From positions 1 to 64,000 of the forward strand of contig CANXME010000505.1 of assembly GCA_948144175.1 (NCBI GenBank): a stretch of 64,000 bases of DNA. Direction: 5' to 3'. Every line of letters begins with the position of its first letter. Positions within the stretch are counted from its first letter, which is position 1. The notes under the pieces were generated by a model. The model ran no database searches. It was given only the letters and a program-made list of their open reading frames with translations, and was not told the DNA's origin. Below are positions 23,301-33,200 of this stretch, one piece after another. The translations under genes and the position numbers were made by a program. This stretch comes from Closterium sp. NIES-65 (taxonomy: Eukaryota; Streptophyta; Zygnematophyceae; Desmidiales; Closteriaceae).

Positions 23301-24796
23301 CCCTCCTTGCCCCATAACACCACCGGCAGCTGCCACATTGACTTGCAAATGTCGCGGTTCTCGTGAAGGTCCCACAACACTCGCTTTCCCAGCTGTCCCG
23401 TGAATGTCTTGGCACCATCGGTGGAAGTGCTGACCCCACATTTGCCCAGCTTCCTGAGGGAGATCAGATTCGCCTTGAGGTCAGGGACGAGTAGCACATC
23501 GCTCAACACCACCGGCTTGCCGTCGGCACCCTTGAATGCAGCACGTCCTGCCCCCGTCACCTTGAGAGCGTGCCCGGATGCCGACTTCACCTCAGCAATT
23601 GGTGCGGTCCCGACCTTGTCAAGGAGATCGGCCCTTGGAGTCATGGTCCATGCCGCTCCCGTGTCCAATATCCACGTGTTGAGCGGGTGCAGTGAAGCTC
23701 CAGCATGGGCGATCACCGCCTCCTCTTCTGGCTCCCCAACGTGGAAGAATTGACCGGCTTCCCGTTGCTCATTTTCAGCCGGTTCTTCATCGGCTACCGC
23801 TCCGGCGCCGCTCCCATCCTTGGTCCTGTTGGAGGGGGTCCACCATGAAGGTTTAGAACGACACTTAAACCAAGGGTGACCCACCTTCTCACAATACCAG
23901 CACTTGCCCTCCATTTTCCCGCCTCCCTTTCCTCCCCCTTTGCCACTACGGCCTCCACCACGTCCCGTTCCCTTGCCACCTTGCTGACTTGAGGGCTCCT
24001 CATCCTTAGCAGCCCCCCTCCCCGCCCCTTGCCATTTCTTGCCTTTACCCCCTTTGCCTCCTTGCATGGCATAGCTGCTGCTCCCCTCTTCACTTCCCCT
24101 TAATTGGCGCCTCCGGAAGTCCTCCTCAAGTATCTTGGTGCGGATCCACTCCAACGTCCAGAGGCTCTGGTTTTGGGGAAGGCTTAAGCCGCTCGTGAAG
24201 ATCATCCAAGATTCCGGCAGCAGTGACAACATCTTTACACACTTGGTTTGCTCGGGGTAGACGATTCCAGCGATGGCGAGCTTGGCGTAGAGTTCTCTCA
24301 ACTTGTCTAGGATGGGCTGAACGGGTTCTCCTTCACTGAGGCGTAGGGTGGAAAGCTCTCTCTCCAACATGAGAGTAGCTACAACTGATGTGGGAGCATG
24401 GAGATCCTTGAGCACGGTCCATGCCTTAGGACCACACTCTTCCTCCGGGAGAAGGTGCATGATATGTTGGCGTTGAGCGAGATCTAGGCTTTGAGACAAG
24501 ATGTAGTACCCGGCGGATGAACGTTCGTCCCACTCGTTCTGTAGCTCCGGGGCACTAGGTCGTTTCTCGCTGCCTATCATAAGCTTTAAAAGACCTATTT
24601 GCCGAAAATACAGCTGCATCTTCCAAGACCAGTCGTCATAGCCCTCTCCACTAAACTTGTCGACGGAGAAGTTCTTCAACACCTCTCTTAGCAGCGGGCC
24701 CTGGCTCGTCCGGGCTATCCTAGGCGCGGAGACACCAGATTCTTGGTTACCACTACTCGCGGGGGCTGAATTCCCTTCTTCTCCAGGCGACCCCAT
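20309..24796 (-). CDS. Gag-pol polyprotein of element B (Ty1/copia)
   Basis: This single frame of 1,495 residues starts at an ATG about 45 bases inside the 5' LTR, just past the primer site. Gag occupies roughly residues 30-240, with a Gly/Lys-rich stretch and a CX2CX4HX4C zinc knuckle near 297-310. The aspartic protease motif DTGA is near 376. The integrase has an N-terminal HRRLGH...CETC zinc site from about 526 and catalytic core motifs near 612 (DDWSR), 653 (TDRGGEF) and 690 (AERAN). The reverse transcriptase has MDITTAFLYG near 1070 and YVDDILLFG near 1157. RNase H has FADATWA near 1347 and CDNSSA near 1423. These parts would process the polyprotein, copy the RNA and insert the cDNA. Length and order are typical of plant copia elements. 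It looks whole. Confidence 0.95.
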   Translation of the reverse strand: MGSPGEEGNSAPASSGNQESGVSAPRIARTSQGPLLREVLKNFSVDKFSGEGYDDWSWKMQLYFRQIGLLKLMIGSEKRPSAPELQNEWDERSSAGYYILSQSLDLAQRQHIMHLLPEEECGPKAWTVLKDLHAPTSVVATLMLERELSTLRLSEGEPVQPILDKLRELYAKLAIAGIVYPEQTKCVKMLSLLPESWMIFTSGLSLPQNQSLWTLEWIRTKILEEDFRRRQLRGSEEGSSSYAMQGGKGGKGKKWQGAGRGAAKDEEPSSQQGGKGTGRGGGRSGKGGGKGGGKMEGKCWYCEKVGHPWFKCRSKPSWWTPSNRTKDGSGAGAVADEEPAENEQREAGQFFHVGEPEEEAVIAHAGASLHPLNTWILDTGAAWTMTPRADLLDKVGTAPIAEVKSASGHALKVTGAGRAAFKGADGKPVVLSDVLLVPDLKANLISLRKLGKCGVSTSTDGAKTFTGQLGKRVLWDLHENRDICKSMWQLPVVLWGKEGGSEGECNAVAAEELKVSARSGETDWMTAHRRLGHIAMPALQQLQKGEGVKGLKLIGAAVSHKCETCMLSKFTRFPFHATEGGGKKLLELVHMDMVGPLPVIGERGEKYFLTIVDDWSRVTWTYPIKKKDHVPSIIRDDWLPLVEKQSGHKVMRIRTDRGGEFLGEELTAWLKKQGIFRELTTSYTPQSNGVAERANRTVLETARALLIESGLGNSKWPHAVRHATVVKNRVFTNVGGESWVPMERWLGRKPPIDMLRVFGCMAMAHIPKAHRSKLGATAVWCVHLGLAAESKGWLLWEPSKGVVFDSRDVKFMEDITYGSWSKQPKEKIMQQLEQATMGFDAEEWVEEEGATALEEEGAAELPVVKDVEPMVAPEPPHPITRVIPPTLPPRRTQIKSPPTGRALSPMIASQMRAAALKLRNYGGARGEQQQHDALLVLQSSCDSDEEEEEEVYCFMAPAPTQPLNMEEALKGPDRDKWLASMDAEYKSQMENGTWELVPLPEGKKAISCGWIPRIKTDNKGAVSVYKSRLVARGYQQKEREDFKETFAATPKSPTLCVLLASAAVCGWVIVQMDITTAFLYGLIDVEVFMSQPPGYEDGTWRVCKLKKAIYGLKQAPRCWYKKLSSVLEEIGFRASACDEGLFLMGEKESLVMFLVYVDDILLFGSSKQEVMKVQQKLMQNFKCKTLGEANYYLGMHIERDVSNGWVKLHQEKYINDMGSKYEIEVGRKIVTPLPSEFKLVKAGENEGVDQREQARFQSMVGSLLYAAVHTRPDVSFAAGQLARVVQNPTEEQVDAAERIIKYLNSYPTVGVQYSAVAQKKQKGTEVLNEKGELLGDRELFLTGFADATWASEKEDMSSVGGYVCVIGGGPVSWRSKKQVETAGSSAEAEYMSMYHAAKELIWLRKLLEEIGHEQKTATPLFCDNSSAIAMSKNAVLHGLTKHMQIKWHWLRKEVQRGSIQPLYVKTQQQPADFLTKRLAEEPHWRCAKLCGMSLN

Positions 24797-24827
24797 CGAT
24801 GGATACGTTGAGAATGGCTAAGGACCA

Positions 24828-24839
24828 GCTCTGATACCA
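24828..24839 (-). other. Primer binding site of element B (initiator Met tRNA type)
   Basis: On the minus strand this reads TGGTATCAGAGC, two bases inside the 5' LTR. The position and sequence match element A. Confidence 0.9.
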
Positions 24840-24841
24840 CG

Positions 24842-26065
24842 TGTTAAGTCTAAGTACTATGCGGAAGCGATTAACTCAGAACCACAAACATAAGCTAGGC
24901 AACACTTAACATCACTTGTGAAACAAGCGAGTAGTTATGCCACACTTAGTTTGCAGAATGAGCGTTCTGGTAGAGCAGAGTTTCGGCAGAAGTTCGTTGT
25001 GTATCTACTCTCGTCAATACGTAGTAGTAGATTGTAAGCTTGAAAATTATGAAAGCATTGTTGATGGAAGCAAATACAAGCACACATATAAGAGAGGTCC
25101 TAGGTGCACAAAGGAGAACGCACAAAACAGTTGTCTAACTGTCGTCCAGGTCTTCGCTTTGCTGTCATGGAAAACGGTTGTAAAACTGCTTCAGAATTTG
25201 GCTTGATCTGCCTCTGTAGAATAACTGTCTTCCACTGCACTGCTGCCAAATTCTCCTGCTGACTCCCCTCGTGAACATTCATGATCGCTCGTGTACAAAT
25301 CACGAACACTCGTGTGGGTTTACCGTTTTCTTCAGTTACAAACGGACTTTACCGTTTTGTACCTCTGTCGAAATAATGACGCAAAGCAGCGCGACTTTCT
25401 GGCGAATTTTCCTGCTCGCCTGGTCAGCGCAAAATCCCGTTAGTCAACCGTAAAATCTCGCGTGCCCCACGTGCCCCACGTGCCCCTCATCACGACCGAG
25501 ATATTTCTCGGTCGTGCAGGACAAGACGATCGCTGACGCGATCGTGCGTTGTCCTGCGCGTGACGGAGCGATCATGTCGCTCCGTTCTGTATCGATCGTG
25601 CCCACTGTGCACGATCGAAACAGTGGCGACACACGCGTGGGCCCTGCATGACCACACGCGCGTGTCAGGACCCCACGCGCGGGTCCTGACCTCGCGCACT
25701 TTTTCATTGACCAGCGCGAAATGGTCAACGGGGCTGGTCAAACAATCGAGCCCCTAACTCAAACACACTCGACATTCACAACAGCTCTCATGAAAATAAC
25801 TCGCCATTCATGAAACACAGAACACTCATGAAGCACAGAACTTTCATGAGCGCACATGTTCGTTGATGAAAACAAACATGAGCGTACATGAGCCGGCATG
25901 AGCGAACGAACATGACTCGTCATGATCCGTCATGACCGAACATGATCCGACAGCAACAACACATGAAACGAAATGCGAAAACGAATGGACACAGAACAGA
26001 CACAAAATGCATAACATCACGCAGGCGGCTGGTTGCAGTGCAAAAATAGTATTTTGCACCCAACA
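24842..26065 (-). repeat. 5' LTR of element B (1,224 bp)
   Basis: Same length as the 3' LTR, with about seven substitutions and no indel by eye. The inverted repeat at the start of U3 is at 26038-26059. This copy would hold the element's promoter; I could not place a clear TATA box. Confidence 0.95.
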
Positions 26066-29000
26066 CATAGCATGTGCAAAATAGCAACAACAAAGGCCTA
26101 GCGTGTGCAAAATAAAACGAATAAGGGCCTAGCGTGTGCACAATAGCAACAACAAGGGCCTAGCATGTGCAAAATAAAAAGAACAAGGGCCTAGCATGTG
26201 CAAAATAAAAAGAACAAGGGCCTAGCGTGTGCAAAATTGAAAGAACAACGGCCTAGCGTGTGCAAAATTGCAAGAACAAGGGCCTAGCGAGTGCAAAATA
26301 GCAAGAGCAAGGGCCTAGCGTGTGCAAAAAATCAAGAACAAGGGCCTAGCGTGTGCAAAATAAAAAGAACAAGGGCCTAGCGTGTGCAAAATAAAAAAAA
26401 CAAGGGCCTGGCGTGTGCGAAATTGCAAGAACAAGGGCCTAGCGTGTGCAAAATTGCAAGAACAAAGGCCTAGCGAGTGCAAAATAGCAAGAGCAAGAGC
26501 CTAGCGTGTGCAAAAAATAAAGAACAAGGGCCTAGCGTTCGCGAAATAGCAAGAACAAGGGCCTAGCGTGTACAAAATAAAAAGAACAAGGGCCTAGCGT
26601 GTGCAAAATAAAAAGAACAAGGGCATAGCGTGTGCAAAATAGCAAAAACAAGGGTCTAACGTGTGCAAATTAAAAGATAAGGGCCTAGCGTGAGCAAAAA
26701 AAAAAGAACAAGGGCCTAGCGTGTGCAAAAAAAAAAGAACAAGGGCATAGCGTGTGCAAAATAAAAAGAACAAGGGCCTAGCATGTGCAAAATTGCAAGA
26801 ACAAGGGCCTAGCGAGTGCAAAATAGCAAGAGCAAGGGCCTAGCGGGAGAAAAAAATCAAGAACAAGGGCCTAGCGTTTACGAAATAGAAAGAACAAGGG
26901 CCTAGCGTGTGCAAAATAAAAAGAACAAGTGTCTAGCCTGTGCAGAATTGCAAGAACAAGGGCCTAGCGTGTGCAAAATAAAAAGAATAAGTGCATAGCA
27001 TGTGCAAAATAGCAACAACAAGGGCCTAGCGTGTGCAAAATAAAAAGAACAAGGGCCTAGCGTGTGCAAAATAAAAAGAATAAGGGCCTAGCGTGTGCAC
27101 AATAGCAACAACAAGGGCCTAGCATGTGCAAAATAAAAAGAACAAGGGCCTAGCATGTGCAAAATAAAAAGAACAAGGGCCTAGCGTGTGCAAAATTGAA
27201 AGAACAACGGCCTAGCGTGTGCAAAATTGCAAGAACAAGGGCCTAGCGAGTGCAAAATAGCAAGAGCAAGGGCCTAGCGTGTGCAAAAAATCAAGAACAA
27301 GGGCCTAGCGTGTGCAAAATAAAAAGAACAAGGGTCTAGCATGTGCAAAATTGCAAGAACAAGGGCCTAGCGTGTGCAAGATAAAAAGAACTAGGGCATA
27401 GCGTGTGCAAAATAGCAAGAACAAGGGCCTAGCGTGTGCAAAATAAGAAGAACAAGGGCCTAGCGTGTGCAAAATAAAAAAAACAAGGGCCTAGCGTGTG
27501 CGAAATTGCAAGAACAAGGGCCTAGCGTGTGCAAAATTGCAAGAACAAAGGCCTAGCGAGTGCAAAATAGCAAGAGCAAGAGCCTAGCGTGTGCAAAAAA
27601 TAAAGAACAAGGGCCTAGCGTTCGCGAAATAGCAAGAACAAGGGCCTAGCGTGTACAAAATAAAAAGAACAAGGGCCTAGCGTGTGCAAAATAAAAAGAA
27701 CAAGGGCATAGCGTGTGCAAAATAGCAAAAACAAGGGTCTAGCGTGTGCAAATTAAAAGATAAGGGCCTAGCGTGAGCAAAAAAAAAAGAACAAGGGCCT
27801 AGCGTGTGCAAAAAAAAAAGAACAAGGGCATAGCGTGTGCAAAATAAAAAGAACAAGGGCCTAGCATTTGCAAAATTGCAAGAACAAGGGCCTAGCGAGT
27901 GCAAAATAGCAAGAGCAAGGGCCTAGCGGGAGAAAAAAATCAAGAACAAGGGCCTAGCGTTTACGAAATAGAAAGAACAAGGGCCTAGCGTGTGCAAAAT
28001 AAAAAGAACAAGTGTCTAGCCTGTGCAGAATTGCAAGAACAAGGGCCTAGCGTGTGCAAAATAAAAAGAATAAGTGCATAGCATGTGCAAAATAGCAACA
28101 ACAAGGGCCTAGCGTGTGCAAAATAAAAAGAACAAGGGCCTAGCGTGTGCAAAATAAAAAGAATAAGGGCCTAGCGTGTGCACAATAGCAACAACAAGGG
28201 CCTAGCATGTGCAAAATAAAAAGAACAAGGGCCTAGCATGTGCAAAATAAAAAGAACAAGGGCCTAGCGTGTGCAAAATTGCAAGAACAAGGGCCTAGCG
28301 AGTGCAAAATAGCAAGAGCAAGGGCCTAGCGTGTGCAAAAAATCAAGAACAAGGGCCTAGCGTGTGCAAAATAAAAAGAACAAGGGTCTAGCATGTGCAA
28401 AATTGCAAGAACAAGGGCCTAGCGTGTGCAAGATAAAAAGAACTAGGGCATAGCGTGTGCAAAATAGCAAGAACAAGGGCCTAGCGTGTGCAAAATAAGA
28501 AGAACAAGGGCCTAGCGTGTGCAAAATAAAAAAAACAAGGGCCTAGCGTGTGCGAAATTGTTAGAACAAGGGCCTAGCGTGTGCAAAATTGCAAGAACAA
28601 AGGCCTGGCGAGTGCAAAATAGCAAGAGCAAGAGCCTAGCGTGTGCAAAAAATAAAGACAAAGGGCCTAGCGTTCGCGAAATAGCAAGAACAAGGGCCTA
28701 GCGTGTACAAAATAAAAAGAACAAGGGCCTAGCGTGTGCAAAAAAAAAAGAACAAGGGCATAGCGTGTGCAAAATAAAAAGAACAAGGGCCTAGCGTATG
28801 CAAAATAAAAAGAACAAGGGCCTAGCATGTGCAAAATTGCAAGAACAAGGGCCTAGCGAGTGCAAAATAGCAAGAGCAAGGGCCTAGCGTGTGAAAAAAA
28901 TCAAGAACAAGGGCCTAGCGTTTACGAAATAAAAAGAACAAGGGCCTAGCGTGTGCAAAATAAAAAGAACAAGGGTCTAGCCTGTGCAAAATTGCAGAAA

Positions 29001-29187
29001 CAAGGGCCTAGCGTGTGCAAAATAAAAAGAACGAGGGCATAGTGTGTGCAAAATAGCAAGAACAAGGGCCTAGCGTGTGCAAAATAAAGAGAACAAGGGC
29101 CTAGCGTGTGCAACATAAAAAGAACAAGGGCCTAGCGTGTCCAAAATTGCAAGAACAAGGGCCTAGCGTGTGCAAAATTGCAAAAAC
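26066..29187 (+). repeat. 31-bp satellite array 2, beginning with the right target duplication of element B
   Basis: CATAG at 26066-26070 is the right copy of element B's target duplication, and the same satellite phase then continues. Landmarks at 26594 and 27677 are 1083 bp apart (about 35 monomers), the same higher-order period seen near 4-5 kb. The array ends at AAAAC (29183-29187), the left target duplication of element C. Nothing but satellite is visible. Confidence 0.96.
29183..29187. repeat. Target site duplication of element C, left copy
   Basis: AAAAC is repeated at 36622-36626 after the right LTR. The unoccupied version of the same satellite site is preserved at 38883-38887. Confidence 0.93.
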
Positions 29188-29319
29188 TGTCAGAACTATA
29201 TAGCTTATACTATTGTGTAGGCTATAGTGGGGTATCCCATAGGGGGTACAACCCAATTAGGGTTTCCTATTTGTACTCACTTCTTTCATAGTCATTCCAT
29301 CCTCGTTCTCTCTTTCACA
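29188..29319 (+). repeat. 5' LTR of element C (132 bp)
   Basis: The LTR starts TGTCAG and ends TTCACA, and is identical by eye to 36490-36621. A TATA-like word CTATATAG lies at 29196-29203, and element D has TATATAT at the matching place, so this may be the core promoter. Confidence 0.94.
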
Positions 29320-29331
29320 TGGAATCAGAGC
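29320..29331 (+). other. Primer binding site of element C
   Basis: TGGAATCAGAGC follows the LTR directly and resembles the initiator-Met primer site TGGTATCAGAGC. Confidence 0.85.
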
Positions 29332-30275
29332 AGGTCCCCTACTAGGGACTGTTTCTTGGGCCCACCGAAGCGCGCCCCGAGGCGCGCGTCCTTTTTTTTT
29401 AGCGACCCGTCGTGTCGCCCTCCCTAGCGGCCTGTCGAGCCGCCCTACCTTGCGGCCCCGCCGCCCTATCGCGCGGCCTCGCCGCCCTAAGTCGCGGCCT
29501 GCCCGCCGCCCTACTTCGACGGCCCCGCCGCCCTACGTCGTGGCCCGCCGCCCTACTTCGACGGCCCGCCCGCCGCCCTACGTCGCGGCCCCGCCGCCCT
29601 ACGTCCCGGCCCGCCCGCCGCCCTACTTCGACGGCCCGCCCGCCGCCCTACGTCGCGGCCCCGCCGCCCTACGTCCCGGCCCGCCCGCCGCCCTACTTCG
29701 AAGGCCCGCCCGCCGCCCTACGTCGCGGCCCTGCCGCCCTCGGCTACGCGGCCCCGCCGCCTTCTGCTACGTGGCCCTGCCGCCCTCTGCTACGCGGCCC
29801 CGCCGCCCCTCGATCGCGGCCCCGCCGCCCTCTGCTACGCGGCTCCGCCGCCCTCTGCTACGCGGCCCCGCCGCCCTCTGCTACGCGGCCCCGCCGCCCT
29901 CTCCTACGCGGCACCGCCGCCCTCTGCTCCGCGGCCCCGCCGAGCCGCCCAGCATCAGCCGAGCCGCCCAGCAGCAGCCGAGCCGCCGCCGAGCCGCCGC
30001 CGCCTGAGCCGCCGCCCGGGCCGCCGCCTGCGCCGCCGAGCCGGAGCCGCCCGAGCCGCCGCCCAGCCGCCCAGCAGCAGCCGAGCCGCCGCCGAGCCGC
30101 CGCCGCCCGAGCCGCCGCTGAGCTGCGACCGAGCCGCCGCCCGAGCCGCCCGAACCGCCCGAGCCGCCCGAGCCGCCCGAGCCGCCCGAGCCGCCGTGCT
30201 GCTGTTCCTGAGCTGTGTTCTTCTGCTGCTGACCTACCCGACTCTCCCAGCCCGGTGAGACTTCCAGCTGCTGCC
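29332..30275 (+). other. GC-rich ATG-free leader of element C
   Basis: This is about 0.94 kb between the primer site and the gag start. After a hairpin and a T-run it is made of imperfect repeats of CGGCCCCGCCGCCCTA-like units, then GAGCCGCC-type repeats. I found no ATG in it. The gag frame stays open upstream through it (Arg/Pro/Ala-rich), but since the first in-frame ATG is at 30276 I treat it as untranslated leader. The leader of element D has the same build. Confidence 0.7.
29370..29387 (+). promoter_or_regulatory. Leader hairpin followed by a T-run in element C
   Basis: GCGCGCC, loop CCGA and GGCGCGC form a perfect 7-bp stem, followed within a few bases by a run of about ten T. The same stem, loop and T-run occur in element D at 50109-50126. 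It could be a packaging, dimerisation or pausing signal; the role is inference. Confidence 0.6.
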
Positions 30276-33200
30276 ATGGCCACCCCCAATGTTCTTACTT
30301 TTGACGCTGAGGGGAGGGCCATTGACTTTGCCGTCTGGATTGAAGACCTGCAGCTGTACTTACTGTGTGATGCGATAGATGAGGTCTCTCTTTTTGACTT
30401 TGTCTCTGGCGCTGTTCCTGCCCCACCTGCTGATGCTGACCCTGCCGTTCGCTCCAAGTGGGCGACCCGCGATGCTGCTGCACGTCTTGCTGTGCGTCGC
30501 CACCTCCCTTCCTCTGAGCGTGCCCACTTTAGTCAGTGCAAGACCGCTCAGGCCTTGTACGACGCTGTAGTTGCACGCTACTCCTCCCCTTCCTCCGCTA
30601 CCCTTAGCCGCCTCATGCTACCGTTTCTCTTCCCTGACCTCGCTTCCTTTCCCACTGTCGCTGACCTCGTTACCCACCTCCGTGCTAGTGACACCCGCTA
30701 CCGCGCTGCCCTTCCTGCTGAGTTCCGCGCTGCGAACCCTCCTCCCATGTACATCACCCTCTACTTTCTCGTCACCCGTCTCCCTGAGTCCCTTCGTGTC
30801 GTTAGGGACCAGTTTCTCTCTGTCTGTCCCACCACTCTCACTGTCGACCTCCTTGAGGAGTCCCTGCTAGCGGCTGAGAAGAGTATTGTCGCTGTAGGGG
30901 CCTCTCGGGGTGACCCTCGCACCCCCATCTTTGAGGGGTGTGGTCCTTCCCCCCTGCTGCCCTCTGTCGCCTCTGCCGCTGCGGCCGACCTCACTGGTTT
31001 TGAGTCGGTCGGCGCGGCGTCTGCCCCCAGCGGCAGACGCCGCTCTGGCAAGAGCAAGGGGGGCAAGGGAGCGGGTGGAGCTCGAGGGGGCGGTGGAGGA
31101 GGCGGTGGGGGTGGCGGGGGGAGTGGGGGTGGTGGTGGGGGTGGTGGCGGGAGTGGAGGTACTGGTGGCGGCGGTGGAGGCGGAGGTGGCGGCGGAGGTG
31201 GTAGCGGAGGAGGCGGTGGGAGCGGTGGGAGCGACGGTCCTGGTGGGGGAGGTGGCGGTGGAGACGGGGGTGGCGGTGGAGGCGGGGGTGGCGGTGGAGG
31301 CGGGGGTGGCGGTGGAGGCGGGGGTGGCGGTGGAGGCGGGGGTCGGAGTGGCTCGTCCCAGCGGAGCAGCTCTGGGGGTGGTCAGCGCCAGCAGCAGCAG
31401 CAGCAACAGCAGCAGCCGCAGCAGCAGCCACAGCAGCAGCAGCGCTCTCGCACCGTCCCCGGCCCTCAGCAGCTCCGTGAGTGGTACTTGCAGCGTCAGC
31501 GTGGTGGTGCGCTTGGTCCCTGCCCCTACGTTCTTCGCACAGGTGACCGTGCAGGGGAGAGGTGTGGAGGCGCCCACACAGCCCGCCGCTGCTTTGGCCG
31601 CCTGACCGACGCCTGGCGTCAGCAGTTTCCGGAGGCCGCTGAGATCCCCCGCTGGGGAGAGCTGTCTAGGGCTGGTGTAGCTATTTATGATCTTGATTTT
31701 GATGCTATTCTCTCTGCTATGTATGCTGTGACTGGTAGTGATGAGGATGACTGTTACCGGTGTTTCCCGCCCGACCCGGGCATTGGTACTGCCGCGTCAG
31801 GTACTAGTGAGGCTGCTGCTCTAGGTGCCAGTGCGTCTGTGCTCTCAGGTGCTGGTGAGTCTGCCCTCTCAGGTACTGTGTCGGCTTCGGCCTCTCACAC
31901 CTTCACCCTTGACTCTGGAGCGTCTCGCTCCTTCTTTAGGGACCGCACCACTCTCACGCCGCTGAGTCGGCCGGTTGCGGTGTCCCTGGCTGACCCCTCT
32001 GGGGGGCCTGTCCTGTCTCGCTTCTCCACTGTCCTCCCGTGTCCGGCGGCCCCCTCTGGCACCCTGACTGGTCTCTACCTCCCCTCGTTCTCGACGAACT
32101 TGGTGAGTGGTGCTGACCTCCAGGATGCGGGTGTCCACCAGTTCACCCCTGCTCGTCAGCGGGTGACCCACTGCACGGAGGCGGATACAGGTCGCCACCT
32201 GGCTACGTTTACACGTCGGCCAGGGTCGAGCCTGTACACACTGACCACTGCTTCTCCTCCAGGTGCTGAGTCTGGTAGGGTCCCTTCGTCTGGTCAGGTG
32301 TTTGCTGCAGCGTCCAGGTCTGGTCCTGAGTCTGCCCCCTGCTCGTGTCGTCGTCTGTCTCACGAGACCCTCCTCTGGCACCACCGCCTTGGCCACCCCT
32401 CTCTGCTTCGGCTCAGAGGCATGGCCTCGCGAGTCCTTGTGTCTGGTCTTCCCCGGTCTCTCCCTCCCCTTCCTCCGGGCCCTGGCCCTACCTGTGTCCC
32501 CTGTGTCGAGGGGCGCCAGCGTGCTGCCCCTCACTCCTCCCGGTTTCCTCCGACAGAGGCCCCGTTGCAGACGCTTCACATGGACGTGTGGGGCCCAGCC
32601 CGCGTCCGTGGACAGGGTCAGGAGCGCTACTTCTTGCTGGTGGTTGACGACTACTCGCGTTACACCACAGTCTTCCCCTTGCGCAGCAAGGGTGAGGTCA
32701 CTGCGGTGTTGATCGACTGGATCCGCGCAGCTCGTCTCCAGCTTCGGAGGAGCTTTGGCTCTGACTTCCCTGTTTTGCGTCTGCACTCGGACAGAGGCGG
32801 AGAGTTCTCCTCTGGCCTCCTGAGTGCCTACTGTCGTGCACGAGGCATCCGTCAGACCTTCACGCTTCCGGACTCACCACAGCAGAATGGGATTGCTGAG
32901 CGCCGCATTGGCATGGTCATGGACGTCGCTCGTACGTCCATGATGCATGCGGCTGCTCCCCATTTTCTGTGGCCGTTTGCGGTCAGGTACGCTGCGCACC
33001 AGATCAACCTCCACCCCAGGGTCTCTCGACCGGAGACCTCCCCAGCCCTGCTGTGGACGGGGAAGGTTGGCGATGCGTCGGCGTTCCGGGTCTGGGGATC
33101 TCGGGCGTTTGTTCGCGACCTGTCTGCGGACAAGCTGTCCCCTCGTGCTTCTCCCTGCGTCTTCCTGGGGTTCCCCCCCGACGCCCCTGGGTGGCAGTTT

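Larger units (their letters stand above)
19039..26065 (-). mobile_element. Element B: Ty1/copia LTR retrotransposon, looks whole
   Basis: This 7,027-bp minus-strand element has two LTRs of exactly 1,224 bp, a 5-bp CATAG target duplication, an initiator-Met primer site, a polypurine tract and one uninterrupted gag-pol frame of 1,495 codons. The domain order is gag, zinc knuckle, protease, integrase, reverse transcriptase, RNase H, which defines Ty1/copia. By eye the LTRs differ at about seven positions (about 0.6%), so the insertion is young. A calendar age would need a substitution rate for this lineage; at a land-plant-like rate near 1e-8 per site per year it would be a few hundred thousand years. 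It was inserted into the 31-bp satellite, whose phase resumes on the far side. Confidence 0.96.

Noticed and set aside
29412-30275. N-terminal extension of the element C polyprotein through the GC-rich leader
   Set aside because: The frame is open, but it has no ATG before 30276 and codes only Pro/Arg/Ala repeats. The gag start MATPNVLTFD is shared with element D.
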